64,000 bases of DNA from Novosphingobium terrae (lineage in GTDB: Bacteria; Pseudomonadota; Alphaproteobacteria; Sphingomonadales; Sphingomonadaceae), in NCBI RefSeq assembly GCF_017163935.1, contig NZ_JABVZR010000002.1, positions 620,001-684,000 of the forward strand. The letters run 5' to 3'. The notes under the pieces are model-generated. The model saw only the letters and a list, made by a program, of their open reading frames with translations. It was not told the origin of the DNA and did not search any database. Shown piece after piece: positions 35,434 to 44,645 of this stretch; the first letter of the stretch is position 1; every line of letters starts with the position of its first letter. Position numbers and translations under genes: made by a program.

Positions 35434-36768
35434 ATGAGCGCCGCTCCGATCCACACCGTCCCCGACAATCCCCTGAACGACGCCCCCATGCGCCCGCGCC
35501 AGCTTCTGGTGCTGGGGCTGGCGGTCCTGCTGGCCGCGCTCGATGGCTATGATGCGCTGTCCATGGCCTTTGTGGCGCCGGTGCTGGGGCGGGACTGGCA
35601 TATCGGCAAGGATGTGATCGGCCTGCTGCTGGCCAGCAGCCTGATCGGTATGGCGCTGGGCGCGGTGGCGCTCTCTCCGCTGGCCGACACATGGGGGCGG
35701 CGCAAGGTGGTGCTGGGCGCGATTGCGATCCTGACCCTGGGCGCGGCCATGTCGTCGCAGGCCGGTTCGGTCAGCGTGCTGGCCGCCTCACGCGGGCTGA
35801 CGGGCATCGGCATTGGCGTGATGGTGGCAATGACCACGCTAATTTCGGCCGAATTCACCAATGCCCGCCGCCGCTCGCTGGCCGTGGCCGCCGTCGCCAC
35901 GCTGGGCTTTCCATTGGGCGGAGTGCTGGGCGGCCTCTGTTCGGCAGCCATCCTGCGCGCGGCCAGTTGGCACTGGGTGTTTCTGGCCGGGGCGCTGTGC
36001 GGCGTGGTGCTGTTCGTGGCGGTGGCGCTGGCCTTGCCGGAATCGCCCGCCTTTATCCTCGCCCGCCGCGCCCCCGATGCTTTGAGCCGTGCCAACCTTG
36101 TGCTGGCACGGCTGGGCCAGCCTTGTATCGCCAGCCTGCCGCCCCGCGCCGATAAGGCACAGATACCCTATACCGCACTGTTCGCCCCCGGCCTTGGCGG
36201 CATCGTGGGGCGGCTGATGGGGGTTGCCATCCTCATCGCCACCACCTCCTATTACATCCTCAACTGGCTGCCACAGATCGTGGTCGATGCCGGCTTCACC
36301 CCAGCGCAAGGCAGCATGGCCTCGGCCTTGACAGGCTCCATCGGCTTTGTCGGCGGCGTAGGCTTCGCCTCCTTTACCTCGCACTTTCCACCCACAAAGG
36401 TCGCGGCAACTGCCATGGTCGGGGCAGCGCTGGCGTTGGTCGCGTTCGGCCTGGTGCCGCCGGTCATTGTTCTTTTTGTCATTGCTGGTGGCATACTTAG
36501 CTTTTGCCTCGCCGGCACCACGGGCCTGCTTTACGCCATCATGGCCGACAGCTTTCCCGCCGCTCTGCGTGCTTCGGCCATGGGGCTGGTGATGGGGTCG
36601 GCCCGGACCGCCAGTGCAAGCGGCCCTGCCATCGCGGGCATCTTGTTCGCCCATGGCATGTCGCGCGCCAGTGTTTCGCTGATCTTCGCCGTAGGACCGT
36701 TGATAGCGGCCGCGCTGATCGCCTCTTTCCGGAGTCGTCCGATCGTGTTTCAAGATGTCTTGTCATGA
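35434..36768 (+). CDS. AAHS-family MFS aromatic acid:proton symporter
   Basis: This 444-residue, 12-helix MFS protein shows 'LAALDGYDALSMAFVAPVLG' in helix 1 (the D-G-x-D motif of aromatic acid symporters such as PcaK/BenK), 'LADTWGRRKVVL' in loop 2-3 and 'LPESPAFILARR' after helix 6. The ATG at 35434 gives a normal N-terminus; the longer frame overlaps the receptor gene. It probably imports an aromatic carboxylate for the neighbouring flavin monooxygenase pathway. Confidence 0.9.
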   Translation: MSAAPIHTVPDNPLNDAPMRPRQLLVLGLAVLLAALDGYDALSMAFVAPVLGRDWHIGKDVIGLLLASSLIGMALGAVALSPLADTWGRRKVVLGAIAILTLGAAMSSQAGSVSVLAASRGLTGIGIGVMVAMTTLISAEFTNARRRSLAVAAVATLGFPLGGVLGGLCSAAILRAASWHWVFLAGALCGVVLFVAVALALPESPAFILARRAPDALSRANLVLARLGQPCIASLPPRADKAQIPYTALFAPGLGGIVGRLMGVAILIATTSYYILNWLPQIVVDAGFTPAQGSMASALTGSIGFVGGVGFASFTSHFPPTKVAATAMVGAALALVAFGLVPPVIVLFVIAGGILSFCLAGTTGLLYAIMADSFPAALRASAMGLVMGSARTASASGPAIAGILFAHGMSRASVSLIFAVGPLIAAALIASFRSRPIVFQDVLS

Positions 36769-37353
36769 CCGAGACCAGCTATGAGCTGAACGACACCGAG
36801 AAAAAATGTATATATTATCTGCCGATATGAATACTGCGCCATCCCAAACTCCGCTGGGAAGATAGAGATTGACGACCACTCTGTCATTCCGATGCTTGGA
36901 TTGTTGAGCACTCAAATTCAATTCTCCAATCTCACGCATCGCGCAAAGCAGGGGCACCCACAGATGACATGGGGGATCTTTCATCATCTCGGCATCCTCA
37001 ATGCTTTTCATGCCCCTTCACAGACAGAGTCCGTCGCGCCGTCATCCGCTGAAAAGCTGCCACTCACACCTCGGTGCGATTCCTCTGAAAGCCGCTGTCT
37101 GTTCAGTTGGTCATTTGTCTTCTGCACGGACTCGATCGACTTTGCAACGTGAGAAGCCGCAACTATGCGGTCAGATCACCCTATTTGAAAAGTTATTTTA
37201 TTACAATATAATAGCCCGTCGCGACTTGGGAGAGGGCATCACACCGACCTCTTTTGTCGGAACCCAACCATCCATTCGAGACTTGTCCGATAATTGTATG
37301 CGCTCGATGATCTCGGCGTGACATCAACCTCGCTGGCATGAAGGGGCATATCG
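36769..37353. other. AT-rich intergenic region upstream of response regulator
   Basis: Nearly 600 bases with no convincing gene; short frames in both directions lack ribosome sites and family signatures. It must contain the promoter of the response regulator gene in its AT-rich part near 37190-37220. Confidence 0.4.
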
Positions 37354-37719
37354 ATGGAAGTTTCGTCCCCTGCGATCCTCGTGGTCGAGGATGAACCGAT
37401 GCTTCGCATGACGGCGGTCGATCTGATCGAGAGTGCTGGATTTATCGCCATCGAGGCTGCGAATGCCGACAAGGCGCTCGCGCTGCTGGATCAGCATCAA
37501 AACGTCCAGCTCGTCTTCACCGACATACAGATGCCGGGCTCGCTCGATGGCCTTGCGCTGGCCGCGCATGTCCGGAAAACGAACCCGTCTGTCGGCATCA
37601 TCGTGACGTCCGGGCTCATATCCCCGGAACCGGAAGCGTTACCAGAGCGAACGGCCTTTCTCCCCAAGCCCTATCATGAGCATCACGTTATGGGGCTTAT
37701 CCGAAGCATGATCGCCTGA
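37354..37719 (+). CDS. Single-domain response regulator
   Basis: A 121-residue stand-alone receiver: acidic pair in 'LVVEDEPMLR', phosphoacceptor Asp57 in 'LVFTDIQMPGSLDG', Thr/Ser in 'IIVTSG' and Lys in 'FLPKPY'. No output domain. It ends 13 bases from the end of the convergent bacteriophytochrome gene. Such receivers are common partners of HWE/HisKA_2 kinases, so it is a good candidate target for the phytochrome kinase or for the general stress pathway. Confidence 0.92.
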   Translation: MEVSSPAILVVEDEPMLRMTAVDLIESAGFIAIEAANADKALALLDQHQNVQLVFTDIQMPGSLDGLALAAHVRKTNPSVGIIVTSGLISPEPEALPERTAFLPKPYHEHHVMGLIRSMIA

Positions 37720-37732
37720 TCCGGGCCTCTGG

Positions 37733-40372
37733 CTATGCTGAGGAGGACTGCAGGCCGTGCCGGGCTTCCTCGATCCTCATCGCCAGACTGGCCAGGCTGG
37801 CGGGCTTGCGGACCATCGGCACCGTCTGCAGCCGCTGCGGAATCATCACCGTATCGCCGTAGCCGGTGGCAATTACGAAGGGCACGCCGATGGCTGCGAG
37901 GTGTTGTGCCACCTGCTCGGAGGTGCCCTCCCCCAGATTGAAATCAAGCACGGCCACATCCGGGCGGAACGCGCCCAGGGTCAGGATCGCATGGGTCGCA
38001 TCGGGTGACAGGCGCACGTCGCGCGCGCCCAGTTGCCGCAGCATGGCTTCGGTATCCAGCGCAATCAGCGACTGGTCCTCGACCAGCAGCACCGCCATAT
38101 CAGCCAACGGCCTGTCCGGCACGACCGCCGTTGGCAGCTGGCGCGGAGGACCATTCTCCCCCGGCGCCAGATGCCGGCCCGGCACCACCAGACGGGCCCG
38201 CAGACCTGTGGCTGCATAGTCCATGTCAGCCCGGCCACCCAGATCATAGACCAGCGTCGTCTGGATCAGGCGCGAGCCGAAGCCGTTGCGCGTCGGCTGC
38301 GTGACCACCGGTCCGCCGCTTTCCGACCAGTCAATGCAGCAATCACCCTGCTCGCCAAGCGTCCAGGTGATATCCAGTTGGCCCTGAGGCGTGGAAAGGG
38401 CGCCATATTTCGCGGCATTGGTCATCAACTCATGCACCACCAGCGCCAACGCGCCAAAGGCCCGGTCGTTCAGCCCGATGCGCGGGCCCCTCGCCACCAC
38501 CCGGTTCGGCGCCGACCCGAAGCGGTGCAGCCCCGCCTCGGCCTCGATCAGCGTTTCCAGATCGCCGCCCACCGTGGCGCTGAGCGACTGGTCATGGGCG
38601 AAGGCCAGCGCCCGCAACCGCCCCTCCAGCGAGGCGGAATAATCGGCGACGCTCTGTGCATGGGCGCCGGTCTGCAAGGCGATGGATTTGACCAGCGTGA
38701 TGATGTTCTTCACCCGGTGGTTGAGTTCATCATTCAGCACCCGGCGGCGATGCTCCATCTGCCCGCGCTCTTCCGCGCTGGCCTCGGTCTGCTTCAGGAA
38801 GACGTCGCGCAGATAGGTGCGCACCGCCTCGCCGATCACCAGATCGCTTTCCGACCAGGGGCGCGACTGGCCGCGCACATCCTCGCGCCATGTCTCGAAA
38901 CTGCCGCGCGGGGTCAGGCGGTCGCCCTGCGGGGTCGTCACCTTGCGCTTGACCGGCTCACCCGCCCATTCGACCTGATGCGCTTCCTCACTGCGGAACA
39001 GCATCAGATAGTCGCGCGGGGTGGAGGTCAGGGGAATTGCCAGCACGCCCGCCACATCCGTGCCGAAACCGGGCAGGCCAGTCTGCCGCCCCAGATCCGC
39101 CGTGGACCACAGGCCCAGTCGCGCACTGATCCCGGTCTGGGCGTGGTGCTGCCCTTCGCCCGCCAGATGGCGCACCAGCGCCAGCGCCTCGGCCTCGCCG
39201 GGCGCCGCCCCGCAGGCGGTCCAGCTGTCATCCATCCACAGCCCCACACCCTGGCAGTCGAGCAATGTACCGAAATCCTTCAGATGGGCGCGCAGCCCTT
39301 GCGCCAGCGTCTCGTCCATCGACAGACCCGACAGAATGCGGTCGAGCCTTTCGCGCGCCAGACCCGAAGCCACGATCTGCGCACGCCGCTCGGCCACGGA
39401 AATCTGGAGCGAGACATATTGCCCGAACAGCTCCGCCCCGATGCGCAGCGGAATCGGCACCATGCGCGGAGCATCATGATGGCACGAGATCAGCCCCCAC
39501 AGCGCACCGTCGATGATGATCGAGATCGACAGCGAGGCGCCCACGCCCATGTTCTGCAGATATTCGCAATGGATCGGCGAGACCGAGCGCAATTGCGCGA
39601 AGGACATGTCCACGGGCTGCTCCCCGGCCCGCAAGGCAGGCACCAGCGGCACCGGCCGATAGGCGGCATCGCCGATCATGCGGATCGCGTTCAGTTCATA
39701 CAGGCGCCGGGCCTGATAGGGAATGTCGGAGGCCGGGAAATGCTGGCCCATGAAGCTCTGCAGATCGTGACGTTTGGCCTCTGCGATGACCTTGCCCGCG
39801 CCATTGTGCAGGAACTGATAGACCATCACCCGGTCATAGCCCAGCATCGCCCGCACCAGCTTGGCGGTCGACCGGGCAAGACTCTCGACGTCGGTCTCCA
39901 TGGCGATGCGCCGTATCAGGCCCTGCGTCAGGTCGAGGGCGTCCTTGGCGCTCTGTCCACCGTCGATGGCTGGCTCAAGCTCGATGAACACCCGGTTCTT
40001 GTATTGATGGACGATCACGTCGAGCGGATGCTCGGCATGGGCCAGCCTCATGCCCAGCTCCACCCCGGCGATCTGCCCCCCACCTGCCTTGGCGGCGGCA
40101 TTGCGAATGTCATGGGCGGGCCCGTCCCCCAGGATCTCGCCCAGGGCCATGCCCGGCGCGAAGGGGCCAGTGTAGCCGGTGATCTCGGGCAGATTGTCCG
40201 AGGCGTAAAGCGCGGTGAAACGGTCAGCGCTGACCACCAGCATCGCACCATGGGGCTGAATGCTGCCGGGAATATGGATGGGTTCGCGGTCGCAGTTGGT
40301 CAGGTCCACCTTGCCCCCGAACGGTGCGCCGGCATGGCCCTCGTCGGTGTAGGGAGGCGAAGGTGGAAGCAT
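37733..40372 (-). CDS. bphP: Bacteriophytochrome HWE histidine kinase with C-terminal receiver
   Basis: A photoreceptor of 879 residues: PAS with the biliverdin-binding Cys27 ('DLTNCDREPIHIPGSIQPHG'), GAF with 'PASDIP' at about 213-218, PHY with the tongue 'PRGSFETWRE' at about 488, an HWE kinase (His552 in 'NDELNHRVKNIITL', Asn in 'HELMTNAAKYGALS', and the diagnostic WxE in 'DWSESGG'), and a receiver domain with Asp in 'VAVLDFNLGEG'. It senses red/far-red light through biliverdin. No heme oxygenase is seen in this window. The ATG at 40372 (AGAGA upstream) is chosen over 40402. Confidence 0.95.
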   Translation of the reverse strand: MLPPSPPYTDEGHAGAPFGGKVDLTNCDREPIHIPGSIQPHGAMLVVSADRFTALYASDNLPEITGYTGPFAPGMALGEILGDGPAHDIRNAAAKAGGGQIAGVELGMRLAHAEHPLDVIVHQYKNRVFIELEPAIDGGQSAKDALDLTQGLIRRIAMETDVESLARSTAKLVRAMLGYDRVMVYQFLHNGAGKVIAEAKRHDLQSFMGQHFPASDIPYQARRLYELNAIRMIGDAAYRPVPLVPALRAGEQPVDMSFAQLRSVSPIHCEYLQNMGVGASLSISIIIDGALWGLISCHHDAPRMVPIPLRIGAELFGQYVSLQISVAERRAQIVASGLARERLDRILSGLSMDETLAQGLRAHLKDFGTLLDCQGVGLWMDDSWTACGAAPGEAEALALVRHLAGEGQHHAQTGISARLGLWSTADLGRQTGLPGFGTDVAGVLAIPLTSTPRDYLMLFRSEEAHQVEWAGEPVKRKVTTPQGDRLTPRGSFETWREDVRGQSRPWSESDLVIGEAVRTYLRDVFLKQTEASAEERGQMEHRRRVLNDELNHRVKNIITLVKSIALQTGAHAQSVADYSASLEGRLRALAFAHDQSLSATVGGDLETLIEAEAGLHRFGSAPNRVVARGPRIGLNDRAFGALALVVHELMTNAAKYGALSTPQGQLDITWTLGEQGDCCIDWSESGGPVVTQPTRNGFGSRLIQTTLVYDLGGRADMDYAATGLRARLVVPGRHLAPGENGPPRQLPTAVVPDRPLADMAVLLVEDQSLIALDTEAMLRQLGARDVRLSPDATHAILTLGAFRPDVAVLDFNLGEGTSEQVAQHLAAIGVPFVIATGYGDTVMIPQRLQTVPMVRKPASLASLAMRIEEARHGLQSSSA

Positions 40373-40514
40373 GGGATATCTCTTTGGAACAGGGCCAGGC
40401 ATGGAGGCCCGGCCATCGACGACAAGAAAGCGGCATTGCGCCAGAGCCGGTTGCAGATCTTTGCGGTGGTTGAAATGTAAATTATCCGCCCGACAGGCTG
40501 CGGCAGGAGTGCGC

Positions 40515-40533
40515 TATGTTCACGAGTAACATA
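40515..40533. promoter_or_regulatory. Dyad in the bphP/crp divergent region
   Basis: TATGTT-cacgagt-AACATA is a 6-base perfect dyad about 75 bases upstream of the Crp/Fnr gene. It could be an autoregulatory operator, but the arms are short. Confidence 0.35.
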
Positions 40534-40605
40534 AGGCGCACCCTGCGTCTGTCCACTTGTGAACATTCCTGCCCGCCAAACATTTGAAGCGACAAGGAGA
40601 GTTCG

Positions 40606-41340
40606 ATGTCCGCCCCCTTGCTTGAAGATCTGTCCCGCAACGCTCTGCTGGCGACGCTGAACGAAGACGACCGGCGGCGCCTGATGCCGCACATGCTGGT
40701 GTTCGAGATGCGCAATGGCGACCTGCTACAGGAAGCCGGCGAAGAGGTGATCCATACCTGGTTCCCCTGCGGCCCGGGCATGGCGGCTTTCAGCGTCGCC
40801 ACGCATGACCACGCCATGGCCGTCGAGGTGGCGCTCGTGGGGCGCGAAGGGGCCATTGGCGGCATCGTGTCCAACGGGCATGTCCCGGCCTTCGCCACGG
40901 CGCAAGTGCGCTATGGCGGGCGCTTTCTTCGGATCAAGACAGCCGCGCTGGAGCAGCTGAAGCTCGACTCCATCTCGCTGCGCCACTGGTTCTCGCGCTA
41001 TTCCGACTGCTTGCTGGCGCAAGTGTTCCAGACAGCAGCCTGCAACGCCACCCACACCATTGCGCAGCGCACGGCGAAATGGCTGCTGGCCGCCATTGCC
41101 CGTACCGGCGATTGCCAGTTCGAGATGACTCAGGAGCAGCTTGCCGAGATGCTGGGGGTGGGCCGCACCTTCGTGACACGGGTCGTGAGCAGGCTGCGAC
41201 AGGACGGTACGATCGAGACGCGACGGGGCGTCATCATCGTCCGGAATGAAGAGATCCTGCGCCGCACGGCCTGCACCTGCACCGCAACGATCGAAAACCA
41301 TTTCGACACGGTGCTGCACGGTATCTACCCTGTTGCCTGA
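40606..41340 (+). CDS. Crp/Fnr-family transcriptional regulator
   Basis: This 244-residue protein has an N-terminal cyclic-nucleotide-like domain ('ALLATLNEDDRRRLMPHMLV', 'GREGAIGGIVSNG') and a C-terminal Crp winged helix 'FEMTQEQLAEMLGVGRTFVT' with 'RVVSRLRQDGTIETRRGVI'. Fnr iron-sulphur cysteines are not present at the N-terminus. AAGGAGAG precedes the ATG. It is divergent from the bacteriophytochrome gene (about 230 bases), so it may be linked to light or redox control. Confidence 0.92.
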   Translation: MSAPLLEDLSRNALLATLNEDDRRRLMPHMLVFEMRNGDLLQEAGEEVIHTWFPCGPGMAAFSVATHDHAMAVEVALVGREGAIGGIVSNGHVPAFATAQVRYGGRFLRIKTAALEQLKLDSISLRHWFSRYSDCLLAQVFQTAACNATHTIAQRTAKWLLAAIARTGDCQFEMTQEQLAEMLGVGRTFVTRVVSRLRQDGTIETRRGVIIVRNEEILRRTACTCTATIENHFDTVLHGIYPVA

Positions 41341-41413
41341 ACCGCGGCCGGGCGTATTCTCGATCTCCCGCCGGGGCCCTCCGCCCTGGCTGACCACGGT
41401 TTGTGAGCGTTCC

Positions 41414-41854
41414 ATGTCTGGCTACAGTCCCATCGCCATCGATGCGGCGGCACACGTCGTCCAACTCGCCCTGACGCCGATTTTCCTGCTGACCGGCATT
41501 GCCTCGCTGCTGAACGTCTTTTCCACGCGGCTCGGGCGGATCGCCGATCAGGTCGACAAGCTGGTCGACGACGTGCAGCGCAATCCCCGGCGTCTGGCCC
41601 GGCTGCGTCTGCGCTCACGCGTGCTGGATTCCGCTGTGCTGCTTGCCGCCATCGCGGGCGCTTTGACCTGCGCTGCGGCCATGACACTTTTTGTCGGCGA
41701 AATCGGCACGGGCAGCGCTGGTCGCTTGTTGTTTGCCCTGTTCGGCGGCGCGCTGGCCTGCTCCATCGCCGCGCTGGGCGCCTTCAGCGCTGAGATGATC
41801 CTGGCTGGCAAAGGCACGCGCGAAAGAGCGGAGGGCGACGCGGGTGATCAGTAA
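41414..41854 (+). CDS. DUF2721 membrane protein
   Basis: This 146-residue protein has three hydrophobic segments (about 10-35, 70-92 and 100-125). The sequence 'AAHVVQLALTPIFLLTGIAS' with 'LLNVFSTRLGRIADQ' matches the DUF2721 family start. The function of the family is unknown. It follows the Crp gene by 73 bases on the same strand. The ATG at 41414 is used; the frame extends into the crp gene without a ribosome site. Confidence 0.85.
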   Translation: MSGYSPIAIDAAAHVVQLALTPIFLLTGIASLLNVFSTRLGRIADQVDKLVDDVQRNPRRLARLRLRSRVLDSAVLLAAIAGALTCAAAMTLFVGEIGTGSAGRLLFALFGGALACSIAALGAFSAEMILAGKGTRERAEGDAGDQ

Positions 41855-41892
41855 TTTCGGCAAGCCAGTGCCATCGCGCTACGATACAAGAC

Positions 41893-42624
41893 ATGAGAAA
41901 TTTACGGATGACGTTCACCGGATGGGCAAAGGATCACAGGCGTCACATCGGCGGCACCATCGTGACCATCGCATGGTTGCTGCCAATTCTGTGGTTCGCC
42001 ATGGCTTATGCCGGTCTGCCCCGCATCTGGAGCCATCATGAGCACAAGAAGGGCAAGCCCCTCGGAGACGCGGTGGCCTATACAGCGCAGGACATTCCCG
42101 GCGACCCGATCAACCTCAAGATCGATGGCTCCGGTGCGGCGATCGAAGCAGCCATGCAGCGAGGAGGCTGGGTGAAGGCCGACAATGTGTCCGTGGTGTC
42201 AGGTCTTAAAATCGGGGGCAGCGTGATCCTGGGCCGCCCCTATCCCGATGCTCCCGTGAGCCCGCTGTTCTTCAACGATAAGCAGCAGGACTTTGCCTAT
42301 CAGCATGATGAAGGCCGCAGTGCCGATCGGCGCCATCATGTCCGCTTCTGGGAAGTCGAGCCAAACCATTGGGTGGCCTCAGCGACGTTCGACCGGGGCG
42401 TCGGCATCAGCCTCTATACGCTTCAGATCACGCATCATATCGGCCCGAATGTGGATCAGGAGCGTGATACCGTCGCCAGAATTCTCGCTAAGGGTCAGCC
42501 GATCTCGTTGGTTTCACTGCCGGGCGCAAGCCAGGGCGGCCTACGAAGGAATGGAGGGGGCGACAAATATCTCACGGATGGCAAGGTCGCGCAGATCAAC
42601 CTGGGTAGCCAGAGAAATCGCTGA
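41893..42624 (+). CDS. LssY C-terminal domain protein
   Basis: This 243-residue protein has one N-terminal membrane helix ('IGGTIVTIAWLLPILWFAMA') and an LssY_C-type periplasmic domain: 'GDPINLKIDGSGAAIEAAMQ', 'RHHVRFWEVEPNHWVASATF', 'HHIGPNVDQERDTVARILA'. LssY was named from a Legionella secretion-linked locus, and the domain also occurs beside PAP2 phosphatases; its function is undefined. A decayed copy of the same DNA lies at 27.4-27.85 kb, so the gene or its region has been duplicated. Confidence 0.82.
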   Translation: MRNLRMTFTGWAKDHRRHIGGTIVTIAWLLPILWFAMAYAGLPRIWSHHEHKKGKPLGDAVAYTAQDIPGDPINLKIDGSGAAIEAAMQRGGWVKADNVSVVSGLKIGGSVILGRPYPDAPVSPLFFNDKQQDFAYQHDEGRSADRRHHVRFWEVEPNHWVASATFDRGVGISLYTLQITHHIGPNVDQERDTVARILAKGQPISLVSLPGASQGGLRRNGGGDKYLTDGKVAQINLGSQRNR

Positions 42625-43078
42625 CAAAGTTGCCCTTCACGCCTACGCCCGTGGCCGCCGAAAGCCGACATTCGATCATCAGGCACTTCCGAACTGAGCC
42701 CTCCGGCAAATCCGGTACGGTTCAAACTACCCTCAAGGAGAAGACGATTAACCTCCGCTCCTGAGTTGAATTGAACCGTTCCAGCTTTACTGAAAATGCC
42801 CGCATCGGAGACTCTGGTCCTTTTGGGACACCCGCGAGGCCTAGAAACAAATCATCAAAATTGCGCCGGATTCCGGGACATTTGTCAGATGCGCCGGTAC
42901 GACGGGTCAGGCAGTTCTTGATGCACGGATTGAGGTTAGCTGGCGATCGATTTAGACCCCTTCACGCGTCTGCTGCTTGGCATCTGTTTGCTATGCCCAA
43001 AGCGACCATCAAAGGCATTGGATGGCATCAAGTCGCCTTAATAAAGAACGGCCAATAAACAAATGATATTTTTGCTAT
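42625..43078. other. Intergenic region with REP-like copy B
   Basis: No gene is supported. A REP-like repeat is at 42698-42727. The right part becomes AT-rich toward the unknown secreted protein's end. Confidence 0.4.
42698..42727 (+). repeat. REP-like repeat, copy B
   Basis: GCCCTCCGGCAAATCCGG then TACGGTTCAAAC. Compared with copy D on the opposite strand it differs at only a few positions over the first 26 bases. Confidence 0.6.
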
Positions 43079-43813
43079 TTAGCCAATTAAAACCATTGGG
43101 GCCGATTCAATTCTTATTCGATAAAACGGATGCGCGCCGATCGATTTTGAAAATTCCCTTCCAATAGTAATCATATCCTTTTCGGTGTAAAACCACCATT
43201 CTTCTTGATTTACATTTTCACCTTTGCTGAATGACCGTATTTCCAAAGCATCTGATAATAATATTTCTGCACATTTTTCCTTTGAATAGGATCGGTCTAG
43301 CTCGCCACAATCAATTTCATATTGCGAGTCATTCCGAACATCACCAACGGTTTCTCGCAAAATATTAAGAGCCAAACTCGCGTTTAAGTCACTTTCGCCG
43401 ACAGACCACGACAAATTTTTTCCACTGAGATTTGCGCAGGCATACTGCAAATCACTGGAACGGGCCGCAGCAGTGTGGTCAAGGAGGTAATACTGGGAAA
43501 CAATTGGTTCAAGTCCAGCGGGTTTTTGTTTTTTGCGACCTTTCACATCCTTGTACGCACTGTATCTCAATTGGATTATATCGCGTCGACATAAGTTGTC
43601 TTCACTCGAAGCATAAGGGCCTGTCGCCAAACCAAATTCAGTAACGGGACCCGTGAGGATCGCCTCAATCTCAGCCAGAGCCTCGGCGTGCTTCTGAGAA
43701 TCCACCGCCTTTTCTCGCCCAGAGTTTTGGCCGATAGAGTTAGTTTTAGCATTGAGGTGGGCTGGGGCCGTCAATGAGATCAATAAGGCCATGAGAATCG
43801 ATCGAAGATTCAT
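43079..43813 (-). CDS. Hypothetical secreted protein
   Basis: This 244-residue protein has a signal peptide ('NLRSILMALLISLTAPAHLN', then AK). The mature part is charged, with cysteines at 'NLCRRD', 'YACANL', 'IDCGEL' and 'EKCAEI' that may pair in the periplasm. The ATG at 43813 has AGGAGGG upstream. Markedly lower GC than the chromosome suggests horizontal origin. No family recognised. Confidence 0.65.
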   Translation of the reverse strand: MNLRSILMALLISLTAPAHLNAKTNSIGQNSGREKAVDSQKHAEALAEIEAILTGPVTEFGLATGPYASSEDNLCRRDIIQLRYSAYKDVKGRKKQKPAGLEPIVSQYYLLDHTAAARSSDLQYACANLSGKNLSWSVGESDLNASLALNILRETVGDVRNDSQYEIDCGELDRSYSKEKCAEILLSDALEIRSFSKGENVNQEEWWFYTEKDMITIGREFSKSIGAHPFYRIRIESAPMVLIG

Positions 43814-44363
43814 CTGAAGCCCTCCTAGATGCTCCACCGACGTAACTGAGTCGCTCGCAAATTTCTATTCCTGAAATGTGAGTTAAGAATTGAAGCCTGG
43901 AGCCGCACTGAACCGTAGCGGCTCCGCCGACGGGCTTTTCGCGGGAGCTGGGAGGATGCGATCGCGCTAACGATGGGAGGCGCTGAATGGCAGGTCTCCC
44001 AGGCATGGCTTGGCCGCAAGCCTTTCCGGCAAGTTTCATTGAATGTCTGAAGATAGGTTGCCGGGTCAGGTTGAGGGGAGCTGGCTGCATTGGCCGTGCC
44101 GGGTGCTATCAGAGACCACCCAATTATAAATAACTGAGATTTTGACCACATCTGACATGCTCCCTATCGGTTGGAGCATTTTGGCAAGATGCGGTTACTA
44201 CCTTGTAAATTATGGATGCGCTCGACGGACTTAAATAAATTTAAGAAACAACACCCTATAAATCCAGAGGTTCATATATAATTTTTATAGAGTTCGCGGA
44301 TCACGCTATTTCCACCAGGCAATTTAACCGTATGCCAACTCCGAGAGGTTGAAACAACGCTCC
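43814..44363. other. Low-GC region with a broken secreted-protein frame and REP-like copy C
   Basis: The minus-strand frame 43825-44151 begins with a good signal peptide ('FIIGWSLIAPGTANAAS') and 'PATYLQTFNETCRKG', but its second half overlaps a REP-like repeat and reads like noise. It may be a truncated gene. The rest (44152-44363) is AT-rich promoter-like DNA. Confidence 0.4.
43911..43939 (-). repeat. REP-like repeat, copy C
   Basis: AACCGTAGCGGCTCCGCCG then ACGGGCTTTT, a diverged minus-strand copy of the family. Confidence 0.45.
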
Positions 44364-44645
44364 ATGACACGCTGGTTATATCTCCTTCATATCGTGGGAA
44401 GCATGCTCGCTGTAGTCTTGGCCTTCAATTATGTGCATGTAGACGCGACCGGTGCTTTTGATCAAGCAAGTGAAAAATTGTGGAATTCCATTCAAATATT
44501 TCTAAAGCTTCAGTTAATTGCATCAATCGGATTGTTGTTTATAATGCCGAGAAGTAATATCATCCTCAATCTCATTTTAGCCATCACTAGCTTTTTTATG
44601 GTGATTGGCGCATATTTCGCGCAGATGGTGGCTGTTTTGGCGTGA
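44364..44645 (+). CDS. Small membrane protein, unknown
   Basis: 93 residues with three hydrophobic helices (about 3-20, 45-60 and 64-90), including 'LQLIASIGLLFIMPRSNIIL'. Low GC. The ATG at 44364 has no obvious ribosome site; a TTG at 44349 directly follows GAGAGG. No family recognised. Confidence 0.5.
   Translation: MTRWLYLLHIVGSMLAVVLAFNYVHVDATGAFDQASEKLWNSIQIFLKLQLIASIGLLFIMPRSNIILNLILAITSFFMVIGAYFAQMVAVLA

Noticed and set aside
36769..37353. Small frames (about 80 codons) in both directions upstream of the response regulator.
   Set aside because: No ribosome sites, no family signature, and the frames overlap one another in AT-rich DNA.
38033..40480. An 815-codon open frame on the plus strand over the bacteriophytochrome.
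   Set aside because: Composition is His/Arg/Gln-rich with no domain signature, and it is the mirror of a clearly coding minus-strand gene in high-GC DNA.
43825..44151. A 108-residue secreted protein gene.
   Set aside because: Only the first 40 residues look protein-like; the rest overlaps a REP-like repeat. Described as a broken frame in the region note instead.
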